From Nitrospirota bacterium (GTDB taxonomy: Bacteria; Nitrospirota; Thermodesulfovibrionia; Thermodesulfovibrionales; UBA1546), in assembly GCA_016208915.1 (NCBI GenBank), contig JACQXE010000016.1, positions 1-35,958 on the forward strand: a DNA stretch of 35,958 nucleotides, read 5' to 3'. Of the stretch, positions 9,749 through 20,775 are shown piece after piece. Within the stretch, counting starts at the first letter, position 1. Every line of letters begins with the position of its first letter. The notes under the pieces are model-generated. The model had not been told where the DNA came from. It was given only the letters and a program-made list of their open reading frames with translations, and did not search any database. Both the position numbers and the translations under genes were made by a program.

Positions 9749-9754
9749 ATTATA
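9749..9754 (-). promoter_or_regulatory. -10 element for parAB
   Basis: Reading the minus strand, TGGTATAAT contains a perfect TATAAT (9754-9749) with a TGN-like extension (TGG). The -35 region is weak (TTAAAA at 17 bp). The predicted transcript start falls about 8 nt before the parA ATG, giving a very short leader without a ribosome site. Confidence 0.5.
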
Positions 9755-9817
9755 CCAGTTCCCTTATTATTTTTTAAAAAGGTGAATCTTTTCATTTAAA
9801 TTTCTATGCAAATTTTA

Positions 9818-9823
9818 TATAAT
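9818..9823 (+). promoter_or_regulatory. -10 element for the kdsB operon
   Basis: A perfect TATAAT lies 11 bp before the kdsB ATG (9835). No good -35 is visible at 17 bp (TTTAAA). Transcription would start about 5 nt before the ATG, so the first gene would be nearly leaderless; no ribosome site is seen. Confidence 0.4.
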
Positions 9824-9834
9824 TATCTACAACA

Positions 9835-13150
<3,316 letters not shown>

Positions 13151-13627
13151 ATGCGGTCTAAATTCCTGCTATGCATCATGACAGTTCTTGCTATTTCGGT
13201 CTGCTCTGTTGTTACAGGTGAAGAAAATACTATCCAGAAAGAAGAACAGTCTTTTACTAACAAAGACCTTGAGAAATATAGAGAACCATCTGATAATAGG
13301 ATGTTGGCCCCGCGAGACAGAATAGAAGCTAAGAAAGGAAAGGCTGAAAAGATAAAGGAACAACAGGAAAAGGAGTACTGGTGCAAAAAAGCAACACAGT
13401 ATAGGAATAAAACAGAAAAGATTAAAGAGGAGCTTACAGAGACAGAGAAGGCGCTCTCTGCTGAAGGTGTTATAAGCTCTTCATATTCGAAAAAGAAAGA
13501 GATTGAGAAGAAACGCGGAAAATTACAAAAGCAGTTGAAGTATGCGGAGCAGGACCTGAGCAATCTCGAAGCCGAGGCGCATAGAAGCAGTGTTCCGCCT
13601 GGATGGCTGAGATGCCAGTTTGAATAA
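13151..13627 (+). CDS. small secreted coiled-coil protein of unknown function
   Basis: 158 residues. A signal peptide is visible at 1-23 (KFLLCIMTVLAISVCSVVTG), followed by a highly charged Lys/Glu-rich region with predicted coiled coils (about 60-95 and 100-150, KKKEIEKKRGKLQKQLK). The ending VPPGWLRCQFE resembles short conserved tails of hypothetical proteins in similar operons. Its ATG follows the kdsA stop with no gap, so it belongs to the KDO operon and may serve the envelope. I do not recognise a named family. Confidence 0.75.
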   Translation: MRSKFLLCIMTVLAISVCSVVTGEENTIQKEEQSFTNKDLEKYREPSDNRMLAPRDRIEAKKGKAEKIKEQQEKEYWCKKATQYRNKTEKIKEELTETEKALSAEGVISSSYSKKKEIEKKRGKLQKQLKYAEQDLSNLEAEAHRSSVPPGWLRCQFE

Positions 13628-13644
13628 GAGGAGCATATCTCTTT

Positions 13645-13747
13645 TGTCATTCCCGCTTGTCGGGAATCCTTCTGGTTTGTTCGACCATCTCAGCAACTCG
13701 CCAAGGCGAGAATCATCAAGAAAGATGCCGGACAAGCCGGCATGACA
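13645..13747 (+). repeat. three-hairpin palindromic element (MITE/REP-like)
   Basis: A 103-bp element begins TGTCAT and ends ATGACA. It contains three hairpins: ATTCCCG/CGGGAAT with loop CTTGT, CTCGCC/GGCGAG with loop AA, and TGCCGG/CCGGCA with loop ACAAG. The first and third hairpins are also reverse complements of each other apart from compensating changes, so the whole can fold as one long hairpin. It lies between the coiled-coil gene and kdsD, with no transposase. Confidence 0.8.
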
Positions 13748-13786
13748 GCTTTTGTTGGAAACACTGACATATAAAAAGGAATTTTT

Positions 13787-14755
13787 ATGGAAAACATTCT
13801 TGACATAGCAAAAAAAGTTCTGAAGATAGAAGCTGATGCAGTACTAAACCTTATTGAAAACCTAAACAGCAGCTTCGAGAAGGCTATTGATATTATCTAT
13901 CACAGCAAAGGCAGGGTTGTTGTGACAGGAATGGGCAAATCAGGGCTCATAGGCAAAAAGATCGCAGCGACACTTGCCTCAACAGGCACTCCTGCTTTTT
14001 TTATGCATCCTGCTGAGGCAAGCCACGGGGACTTAGGGATGGTTACAGCTGATGATGTAATTATTGCTATTTCAAACAGCGGCGAGACAGAGGAGATTGC
14101 AAGGCTTATTCCTTTTTTGAAAAGGTTTAATGTAAGTCTTATCACCATGACAGGAAATTCTAATTCTACATTAGCAAAAGCAGCAGATGTGCATCTTGAT
14201 ATCTCAGTCAAAAAAGAGGCCTGTTCTCTCGGGATAGTGCCTACGGCATCAACAACCGCTGCACTCGCAATGGGCGATGCAGTTGCAGTTGCACTTTTAA
14301 CAAAAAGAGGATTAAAAGAAGAGGATTTCGCTTTTTTCCATCCCGGTGGAAGCCTTGGAAAAAAACTATTCATAAAGGTAAAAGACCTCATGCATGCTGG
14401 CGATGCATTGCCTGTTATCTTTCCTGACATACCCATGACCAAAGCGCTCATGGAGATATCTTCTAAAAGGCTCGGAGTAACTATTGTCGCAGGTTCGGAC
14501 AGCAAGATTCTTGGAATAATCACAGATGGCGACCTGAGGCGCGGGATAGAGAAATGGGGCAAAGCCCTTTTTGATATGAAGGCAGGCGAAGTAATGACAA
14601 AAAATCCTAAGACAATATCGGAAGATGATCTTGCCGTAAAAGCTTTGTCAATAATGGAGAGCAAATCCATAACATCCCTTGTAGTGCCGGATAACGATGG
14701 AAGGGCAAAGGGGATAATTCACCTGCATGACATATTGAGGAAGGGGATAGTGTGA
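13787..14755 (+). CDS. kdsD: arabinose-5-phosphate isomerase
   Basis: 322 residues, normal KdsD/GutQ length; converts ribulose-5-phosphate to arabinose-5-phosphate for KdsA. The SIS sugar-isomerase domain spans about 30-175 with GMGKSGLIGKKIAATLASTG, HPAEASHGDLGMV and SNSGETEE. Two CBS domains follow at about 200-320 (VKDLMHAGDALPVI and VMTKNPKTI). AAGGA precedes the ATG by 7 nt. In many genomes kdsC follows directly; here the partner kdsC is 8.5 kb further on, past an inserted defence-like island. Confidence 0.96.
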   Translation: MENILDIAKKVLKIEADAVLNLIENLNSSFEKAIDIIYHSKGRVVVTGMGKSGLIGKKIAATLASTGTPAFFMHPAEASHGDLGMVTADDVIIAISNSGETEEIARLIPFLKRFNVSLITMTGNSNSTLAKAADVHLDISVKKEACSLGIVPTASTTAALAMGDAVAVALLTKRGLKEEDFAFFHPGGSLGKKLFIKVKDLMHAGDALPVIFPDIPMTKALMEISSKRLGVTIVAGSDSKILGIITDGDLRRGIEKWGKALFDMKAGEVMTKNPKTISEDDLAVKALSIMESKSITSLVVPDNDGRAKGIIHLHDILRKGIV

Positions 14756-14781
14756 GGGATCTCTGCTTGCACACGGTTATA

Positions 14782-14852
14782 AATCCTGCAATAAGAAATT
14801 TGGTTATTGCAGGATTCTGGCTTATCATGCAATAATAATCTTGTTTATTGCA
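14782..14852 (+). promoter_or_regulatory. two matching palindromes, probable operator/promoter of the fic island
   Basis: Palindrome 1 has perfect 13-bp arms (14782-14794 and 14804-14816), palindrome 2 has 8-bp arms (14828-14835 and 14845-14852). Both contain TGCAATAA, a 9-nt spacer, then TTATTGCA. Equivalent positions lie 41 bp apart, close to four helical turns. A possible promoter, TTGCAG (14808-14813) with 17 bp to AATAAT (14831-14836), would lie across the two, so a bound protein could block it. A third half site, GCAATA, lies at about 14860. There is no T-run, so they are unlikely to be terminators. Confidence 0.6.
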
Positions 14853-14878
14853 GCATCGAGCAATAGAGAGGTAAGGCA

Positions 14879-16036
14879 TTGAACCCAAAGGATTTTGAAT
14901 CTTCATCCTCAGGCCGTTGTATAAAGACATTAAATGGATATTGGGCATTTGTGCCAAATCCATTGCCCCCAGTTATAAGTTATGATAAAAAACTCATCAG
15001 CCTTCTTTCAGAAGCAGACAGGCTGTTAGGAGAACTATCAGGGACAGGAAGACTGCTGCCTAACCCCTATCTTTTAATTGCCCCCTATATTCGCCGTGAG
15101 GCGGTCTCAAGTTCAAGGATTGAAGGGACACAGGCATCACTTAGCGATCTGTTTTTCTATGAAGCATCGGAGGAATCTAAAGTGCCAGATGTGATTGAAG
15201 TGAGAAATTACGTTCAGGCAATGGAATATGGGATTAAACGTCTTAAGGATTTGCCGATCTCTACAAGGTTGATTAATGAAATTCACAAGGTTTTGATGAA
15301 AGGAGTTAGAGGCGACCACGCAACTCCTGGAGAGATTCGTCGCAGTCAAAACTGGATAGGATCTCCGGGGTGCACGCTTAATGAAGCTACTTATGTTCCG
15401 CCGCCTGTAGAAGAGATGAAAGAGACATTGAGCACATGGGAAAAGTACCTTCACTCCAATCCTGAAGAGCCTCCTTTAATTCAATGCGCTCTTTTGCATT
15501 ATCAATTTGAAGCCATTCACCCGTTTCTTGACGGCAATGGCCGTATCGGAAGGCTTATAATCACCTTTTTCCTCTATGAGAAGGAATATTTAACACAGCC
15601 CTTGCTTTATCTGTCAGCATTTTTTGACAAGTACAGAGATGAATATTATGATAGACTGCTTGCAGTGAGTCATAAAGGTGACTGGCGGGGATGGCTAGAA
15701 TTTTTCTTGCGAGGTGTAATTAATCAATCCAAAGATGCTATCACAGATGCAAAGAAGATACTTACACTCCATGCAGAGTACCAAACTCTTCTTGAAGAAA
15801 CAAGAAAGGTGCCTGAATCGGCACATCGGTTAATTGATGAGATCTTTGTAAATCCTGTTATTTCTATATCAGGGGTAAGCAAAAAGTGGAAGATTTCTTT
15901 TAATTCAGTAAAGACAGGCGTATTAAGACTCGTCAGTATAGGCATTCTTCATGAACTGTCAGGGAAAAAACGCAATAAACTTTTTATTGCTCCTAAATTG
16001 TTGAAATTGTTGACTGCAGGAGATACAGGGAGGTAA
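14879..16036 (+). CDS. Fic family AMP-transferase with N-terminal inhibitory motif and winged helix
   Basis: 385 residues. The N-terminal Fic_N region carries SSRIEGT (about 78-84), matching the inhibitory helix motif (S/T)xxxE(G/N) of self-inhibited Fic proteins. The catalytic motif HPFLDGNGRIGR is complete (214-225). The C-terminal part (about 315-375, NPVISISGVSKKWKISFNSV) is a winged helix. By family it transfers AMP from ATP to a protein hydroxyl; the target is unknown. The start is TTG with GAGAGG 7 nt upstream. It is the first gene of the inserted island. Paired palindromes lie directly before it, and the winged helix makes self-regulation likely (inference). Confidence 0.9.
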   Translation: MNPKDFESSSSGRCIKTLNGYWAFVPNPLPPVISYDKKLISLLSEADRLLGELSGTGRLLPNPYLLIAPYIRREAVSSSRIEGTQASLSDLFFYEASEESKVPDVIEVRNYVQAMEYGIKRLKDLPISTRLINEIHKVLMKGVRGDHATPGEIRRSQNWIGSPGCTLNEATYVPPPVEEMKETLSTWEKYLHSNPEEPPLIQCALLHYQFEAIHPFLDGNGRIGRLIITFFLYEKEYLTQPLLYLSAFFDKYRDEYYDRLLAVSHKGDWRGWLEFFLRGVINQSKDAITDAKKILTLHAEYQTLLEETRKVPESAHRLIDEIFVNPVISISGVSKKWKISFNSVKTGVLRLVSIGILHELSGKKRNKLFIAPKLLKLLTAGDTGR

Positions 16037-16066
16037 TTAAATTCTAAAAAGGTATAAACCTAACTG

Positions 16067-18037
16067 ATGCCGGGTAAAAGCAAAAAAATCCAATCTCAGA
16101 AGGATTTACTGAACATTCAGGAGGAATCTCAGAAGCAAACCCTTCCTGAGCAGAAAAAGGTCTTTTCTGTTTCAGATAAGATTCGCAAGCGTGTGCATAA
16201 TCTGCCGGACCCAGCAAGGCCGCCTTTGGGATATGATGAACACAAAGCGTTTGACAGGGTGTTTCCGTATATCCGCCTTCCACGACTTCATCCGCCGAAT
16301 CACGGCGATACTGTAATCTTTAACGCTCCTGAACTTCCGGCGAATCAGCTTATTCTTGGTGATAATCTGGAGGTTTTAAGGACGCTCCCTACTGAATCAG
16401 TTGACTTGATTTATAATGATCCGCCGTTTTTCTCTGGAAGAAACTACAACGTCATATGGGGTGATTCAAATGAGGTGCGCTCTTTTCATGACATCTGGGA
16501 AGGCGGTATTGATTCATATCTTATTTGGCTGAATGCCCGTCTATGGGAAATGCGCCGCGTCCTCAAGAAGACAGGCTCAATTTATATCCACTGTGACTGG
16601 CACGCAAGCCATTATATCAAATGCGAGATGGATAAAATTTTTGGGTATGAGAATTTTGGAAATGAAATCGTTTGGTGCTATACAGCACCTTCAAATGTGA
16701 GAGATTATTTTCCAAAAAAGCATGACATTATTTTTAGATATACAAAGACAGCGGAATGGATTTTCAACTACGAAGAAATCTCAATGCCATATTCAGAAGA
16801 AACTGTAGCTCGAACGCATAGAGGTGCTGGAAACGAGGGTTTATATTTAGACAGAAATCCGGAAACAAAACACAAAAATAGACTGAAACCTGCGGGTAAG
16901 ATACCTGAAGATTGGTGGACAATTCCCAGGCTACAAGGCAATGCAGTGGAACGGATTGGCTATCCCACACAAAAACCAGAACTCTTGTTAGAGCGAATCA
17001 TCAAAGCCTCTTCCGATGAAGGTGATGTAGTTGCTGATTTCTTTGGAGGCGGGGGAACAACCTTTGCCGTTGCCATGAAAAATAAGCGCAGGTTTATCGG
17101 CTGTGATTCTTCGCGCGTGGCGATTTCGGTAACGTTGGACAGGCTGGTAAAAATCGGTGAGGAGATGAGCGGAGTTGAAAGCAATCTGTCTTCCAAAGAG
17201 AGCCATTTCCAGCCAAAATTACAGGCAGACGGGACAGTTGAGAAAGTCCCTAATATTGAAGTCTCATATCTCGGAGTCTATCCGGTTGATAAATTCAGCC
17301 ATATTACCCAGAATTCTTTCATTGATTTTGTTCTTACCTGCTATGGAGCAAGTCATAATACTGCCGAAGGCGTTGCTCATGGTTTTCGCCCACCCGGACA
17401 GCAGGAGCCGATATTGGTTGGCCCTGCAAATCCAAATGATTCCTTGGATGCAGAGACGGTGAAAGCATTCTTTGATGAGATAAAATCCCGCCTTGAGCCG
17501 GATAAACTTGTCCGTGCAAAGATTATCGGCTGGAGATTTAATCGTCAGGTAGTGGAATATATCAAGGTCTTGAAAAAATATATTGAGGATAATCAGTTGC
17601 CGATCGAGATTGACTTGATTCCCCTTGATTCAAAGGAATTCAGAAGAAGAATCCTTCAGCGTTATCAGGATGTTGACGAGGCCGAGTTTTACTTGCGATT
17701 TTCAAAACCGCCGGTAATCGGCGATATTCGCATTAAGAAATTCAGCGCTCTTGAATATGAGTTTGAAGCAATGGATGCCTTCTCATCCAATGAAGACGGC
17801 TATCTCGTCAACTGCCAATGGGACTTTGATTATCACGAAGGACATTTGACAGCAGACAAGGAATATATTCTTTCCCGCGAGAAGATAAAGCCAAAAGGCA
17901 GGGATGAGAGATTTGAGGCAATCTTAACAGCCAAACACAAATTTGAAAAAGAAGGTGAATACACCATCGCCTGTAAAGTGCAGGACAATCTGGCAGGGGA
18001 GACGGTGCTGGCGAAGAGGGTGAAGGTGGAGGACTAA
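16067..18037 (+). CDS. beta-class N6-adenine DNA methyltransferase (type III Mod-like)
   Basis: 656 residues. The catalytic motif IV is NDPPF (117-121; a DPPY variant). It precedes the SAM-binding motif DFFGGGGTTFA (324-334), with the target region between, which is the beta order typical of type III Mod enzymes. The GYPTQKPELLLERII stretch (298-312) is also typical. Residues about 390-656 form an extra C-terminal part with FAFE-like and CQWDFDYHEGH stretches that I cannot assign. It would methylate adenine in an asymmetric site and protect self DNA. It abuts the next helicase gene (TAAATG) and is followed by restriction-type genes, so it is the modification arm of the island. Confidence 0.9.
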   Translation: MPGKSKKIQSQKDLLNIQEESQKQTLPEQKKVFSVSDKIRKRVHNLPDPARPPLGYDEHKAFDRVFPYIRLPRLHPPNHGDTVIFNAPELPANQLILGDNLEVLRTLPTESVDLIYNDPPFFSGRNYNVIWGDSNEVRSFHDIWEGGIDSYLIWLNARLWEMRRVLKKTGSIYIHCDWHASHYIKCEMDKIFGYENFGNEIVWCYTAPSNVRDYFPKKHDIIFRYTKTAEWIFNYEEISMPYSEETVARTHRGAGNEGLYLDRNPETKHKNRLKPAGKIPEDWWTIPRLQGNAVERIGYPTQKPELLLERIIKASSDEGDVVADFFGGGGTTFAVAMKNKRRFIGCDSSRVAISVTLDRLVKIGEEMSGVESNLSSKESHFQPKLQADGTVEKVPNIEVSYLGVYPVDKFSHITQNSFIDFVLTCYGASHNTAEGVAHGFRPPGQQEPILVGPANPNDSLDAETVKAFFDEIKSRLEPDKLVRAKIIGWRFNRQVVEYIKVLKKYIEDNQLPIEIDLIPLDSKEFRRRILQRYQDVDEAEFYLRFSKPPVIGDIRIKKFSALEYEFEAMDAFSSNEDGYLVNCQWDFDYHEGHLTADKEYILSREKIKPKGRDERFEAILTAKHKFEKEGEYTIACKVQDNLAGETVLAKRVKVED

Positions 18038-19954
18038 ATGTTTAATCCAACTGCAGAACAACAAAAAATAATTGACCATTTTAATGGGCATGCAATTGTA
18101 GTGGCTGGACCGGGGTCTGGCAAAACAGTGACGCTGATTGCTCATGTCAACAAATTGATCAATGATAGAAACATCTCACCAGACGATATATGGATCATGG
18201 CTTTTAACAGAGATATTTCTTCAAAACTTAGAGAAAAGATTCAAAATGAGATAGGGAGTAAAATACCTCAAATCACAACAATTCATACATTTATTCTTAA
18301 ACAGACCCTCAAGCACGGGACACAGATACTTGGCGGATTTGAAATTGCTGATGGATTAGGTGAATGTGGAAAGGAAAATTTATTATGGAAGTCAATAATT
18401 AAAAGATTGAAAGAGAAACACGGAATAGAAAAAACGCTGGATAATAAACGCTTGGACATTCGACATGTAAAAGGATTTTTATGGAACGAACTCAGGGACT
18501 ATTGGCTGACATCCAAAAAACCTAACAACAATCTGTTTGATAAGTTTAACTTCGAGATAGAACGTCTTAAAGCAATATATAAAATTATTTTCCTTGATGA
18601 ATTAGCGATAAAATTTCTTGATGCACTTAAAGCAAATCCTTCTTTCAGGCAGGATGTCCATAAGCCAAGAATTGTGATTGATGAATTTCAGGATTTAAAC
18701 CCTGCAGAGCATGGAATTTTACAGCAGTTTCATGAGGAAGGAACGACTTTTATTGTTTTTGGAGACGATGATCAGGCAGTAAACGATTTTCGACGTGCAC
18801 ATGCAGACTATATTCAGGATTTCACAAAAATATATAAGCCAGAGCAATATCCTTTACTGAGAAACAGAAGATGTCCGAAAGAAATTTTAGAATTAGCAGA
18901 TGAATTTGTTAAAGGGCTTCCACGTTTAAAAAAGCTGGCTGGTTACGCCTCTCATAAAGGTAAAGTGGATATACTTGATTTTGATACTGATGAGGTTGAA
19001 CAATTAGAAATTGCCAACATTGTAAAAAAATATCTTTCATTATTCCAACAATACCAAGACAATCCTCAAATCTTAATCCTATGCGGAACAACTGGAAAAG
19101 TTAAGGGACAATCTCGAATTGCTGAAGTTATTGAAATCTTGAAAAATGCAGAGGTCAATGAAGTAACAGGTGATAAGAAAGAAGACCCACTGGATAATGA
19201 GTGGGGACTTGCTTTTAAATCCTTAACAGCTATTTTGGTTAAGGGGTTGACCCCGATGAATATTGCTGCTTTTTTATCGGTTGCTGATTTTTCCTTACTG
19301 AAAACAGTAAATGAACACATTGAAGAAGCAGAACGGCAAGGGAACCGAATAGATTTCTTAAAAACACTCTCTGACCTTGGAAAAAATAATTCAAGTGTTG
19401 AAAAGTTGCTTTCCGATATAGAAAATTTAAAGGAAAAAATAAAGGATGAAAAATTTAATCCAGACATTATTATAAGTTTTATTAAAAATAGTTTGGATGG
19501 TAAGAATGATGCGGAGCCATTTATTAAGAAAGTCTGGGAGGAATCTCAAAAAAAACACGAAGAAAAATTAAGCAAGGGCGAGCAGTTCTTACAATTGCTA
19601 AACAAATATATTACTGAGGAAATAAAGAAACAAGAGATTGGTCGTGTCCATGTAACAACATACAGAAAATCGAAAGGATTAGAAGCAGAACTGGTTATTG
19701 TTACATCGGTTGATTCAAGTGATTTCTTTGACCAGCAACAAAAAAGGCGTCTCTTATATGTTGCAGCTACCCGCTCTAAAAAGAACCTTATACTAACTTT
19801 TGCAAACAAAAGAAGCGGTGCTCGCCGATTTACACGTGGGAGAGATAAGAAATTCAAAGGCGTGCCAAGAGTTTTTCGTTCTCATTTGATACCAAGCAGT
19901 TATCAAACAATCAACTATTCTGAAGAATGGTTGAAAAATTGGGAACCAATATAG
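18038..19954 (+). CDS. UvrD/Rep-like superfamily 1 DNA helicase
   Basis: 638 residues. SF1A motifs in order: Q motif NPTAEQQKII (3-12), Walker A AGPGSGKT (23-30), motif II VIDEFQDLNPAE (about 213-224), motif III GDDDQAVNDFRRA (about 242-254), motif IV LRNRRCPKEIL, motif V VHVTTYRKSKGLEAELVIV (about 536-554) and motif VI RRLLYVAATRSKKNLIL. It is a 3'-5' translocase by family. The ATG follows the methyltransferase stop with no gap, so the two are probably coupled. A UvrD-like helicase between Mod and Res is not part of a standard type III system. The sequence looks more AT-rich by eye than the KDO genes, consistent with transfer. Confidence 0.9.
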   Translation: MFNPTAEQQKIIDHFNGHAIVVAGPGSGKTVTLIAHVNKLINDRNISPDDIWIMAFNRDISSKLREKIQNEIGSKIPQITTIHTFILKQTLKHGTQILGGFEIADGLGECGKENLLWKSIIKRLKEKHGIEKTLDNKRLDIRHVKGFLWNELRDYWLTSKKPNNNLFDKFNFEIERLKAIYKIIFLDELAIKFLDALKANPSFRQDVHKPRIVIDEFQDLNPAEHGILQQFHEEGTTFIVFGDDDQAVNDFRRAHADYIQDFTKIYKPEQYPLLRNRRCPKEILELADEFVKGLPRLKKLAGYASHKGKVDILDFDTDEVEQLEIANIVKKYLSLFQQYQDNPQILILCGTTGKVKGQSRIAEVIEILKNAEVNEVTGDKKEDPLDNEWGLAFKSLTAILVKGLTPMNIAAFLSVADFSLLKTVNEHIEEAERQGNRIDFLKTLSDLGKNNSSVEKLLSDIENLKEKIKDEKFNPDIIISFIKNSLDGKNDAEPFIKKVWEESQKKHEEKLSKGEQFLQLLNKYITEEIKKQEIGRVHVTTYRKSKGLEAELVIVTSVDSSDFFDQQQKRRLLYVAATRSKKNLILTFANKRSGARRFTRGRDKKFKGVPRVFRSHLIPSSYQTINYSEEWLKNWEPI

Positions 19955-19957
19955 ACC

Positions 19958-20038
19958 ATGTACTATTCTTTTAAATCTCACGAAGCAAATTTTAAGAAAT
20001 GGCTGAAATCAGGCACAAGATATGTTAGTTTTTGTTGA
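19958..20038 (+). pseudogene. duplicated 5' stub of the restriction helicase gene
   Basis: A 26-codon frame starts MYYSFKSHEANFKKWLKSG and matches the first 19 residues of the restriction helicase at 20776 (MHYSFKPHEANFKEWVKSG) at 15 positions. The DNA match is about 49 of 57 bases. After that the resemblance stops, and a TGA ends the frame inside the start of the DUF3800 gene. It is therefore an old partial duplicate flanking the DUF3800 insertion, or a short leader peptide retained for translational coupling. It starts 3 bp after the SF1 helicase stop. Confidence 0.7.
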
Positions 20039-20654
20039 TGAATCAGGAGACTCAGGATTTAAGACCGAGCAGGGGTCAAGTCAATTCTTCACCGTTGCAT
20101 TGGTTATTTTTGAAGAACATGACGAGGCAACTGCCTGCGACCAGCGAATTCAACTTCTACGGCGTGAGCTCGGCTGGAACGAACGCTCTGAGTTTCACTT
20201 TAACCGTAATTCAGACAGAGTAAGGCGGACATTCTTACAGGCTGTTTCTCCTTACAATTTTTTCTATTATGGGATTGTCCTGAATAAAGACCCTCAGAAG
20301 TTATGGGGTGAGGGATTTCGGCATAAGCCCTCATTTTACAAGTATACCTGTAGTCTTGTTTTTGAAAATGCAAAGGAAAAGCTGAATAGGGCGCACGTTA
20401 TTATTGATAAAAGCGGCAATCTGGATTTCAGGAGGCAGCTTGCAAAATATTTGACAGGGAAAATAAATGAGGAACATCGTAAAATTATTACACAGGTAAA
20501 AATGCAGCGCTCTGAGAGCAATAATTTGCTTCAACTTACTGATTACATAGCCGGTGTGATTAATCGTTCTGTTCAGAGAGACAAGAAATTTAGCGCAGAC
20601 TATCGGCGGATTATTGCGCATAGGGAAATGTATGTCCAGATATGGCCTAGATAA
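20022..20654 (+). CDS. DUF3800 domain protein
   Basis: 210 residues, full length for the family. The N-terminal signature FVDESGDSGF (residues 4-13), the central IIDKSGN (about 126-132), and the C-terminal LLQLTDYIAGVINRS (about 169-183) with acidic residues and the final MYVQIWP match DUF3800. The family is thought to have an RNase H-like fold with an acidic active site and is often seen next to defence genes; activity is unproven. It starts within the duplicated restriction gene stub, in another frame. It lies between the two helicases and seems to be an insertion in the island. Confidence 0.85.
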   Translation: MLVFVDESGDSGFKTEQGSSQFFTVALVIFEEHDEATACDQRIQLLRRELGWNERSEFHFNRNSDRVRRTFLQAVSPYNFFYYGIVLNKDPQKLWGEGFRHKPSFYKYTCSLVFENAKEKLNRAHVIIDKSGNLDFRRQLAKYLTGKINEEHRKIITQVKMQRSESNNLLQLTDYIAGVINRSVQRDKKFSADYRRIIAHREMYVQIWPR

Positions 20655-20775
20655 AAATAAAACTTCCGACCCTATCCTTTTCAGGAACGCGGGCGATAAA
20701 CGCCACAGTTCAGGCCGGAAGCAATTCCAATATTATTTTGGATGAATACATGAACTTTGTCAAGAAATAAAAACT
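20655..20775 (+). other. gap with possible nested hairpins and a start-less open frame
   Basis: Near 20664-20722, CTTCCGACC faces GGCCGGAAG (one mismatch) around an inner hairpin GGCG-ATAAA-CGCC, so a branched RNA or DNA fold is possible. In the frame 20651-20770 there is no stop before TAA, and the end reads GSNSNIILDEYMNFVKK, like a protein C-terminus, but there is no start or ribosome site. It may be the tail of a gene lost when DUF3800 and its flank were acquired. Low certainty. Confidence 0.3.

Noticed and set aside
13900-14670. 256-codon open frame on the minus strand
   Set aside because: It is wholly antisense to kdsD, whose motifs are intact, and shows no family motif or ribosome site.
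14782-14852. twin palindromes as transcription terminators of kdsD
   Set aside because: Arms are AT-rich and no T-run follows; equal spacers and phasing fit protein-binding sites better.
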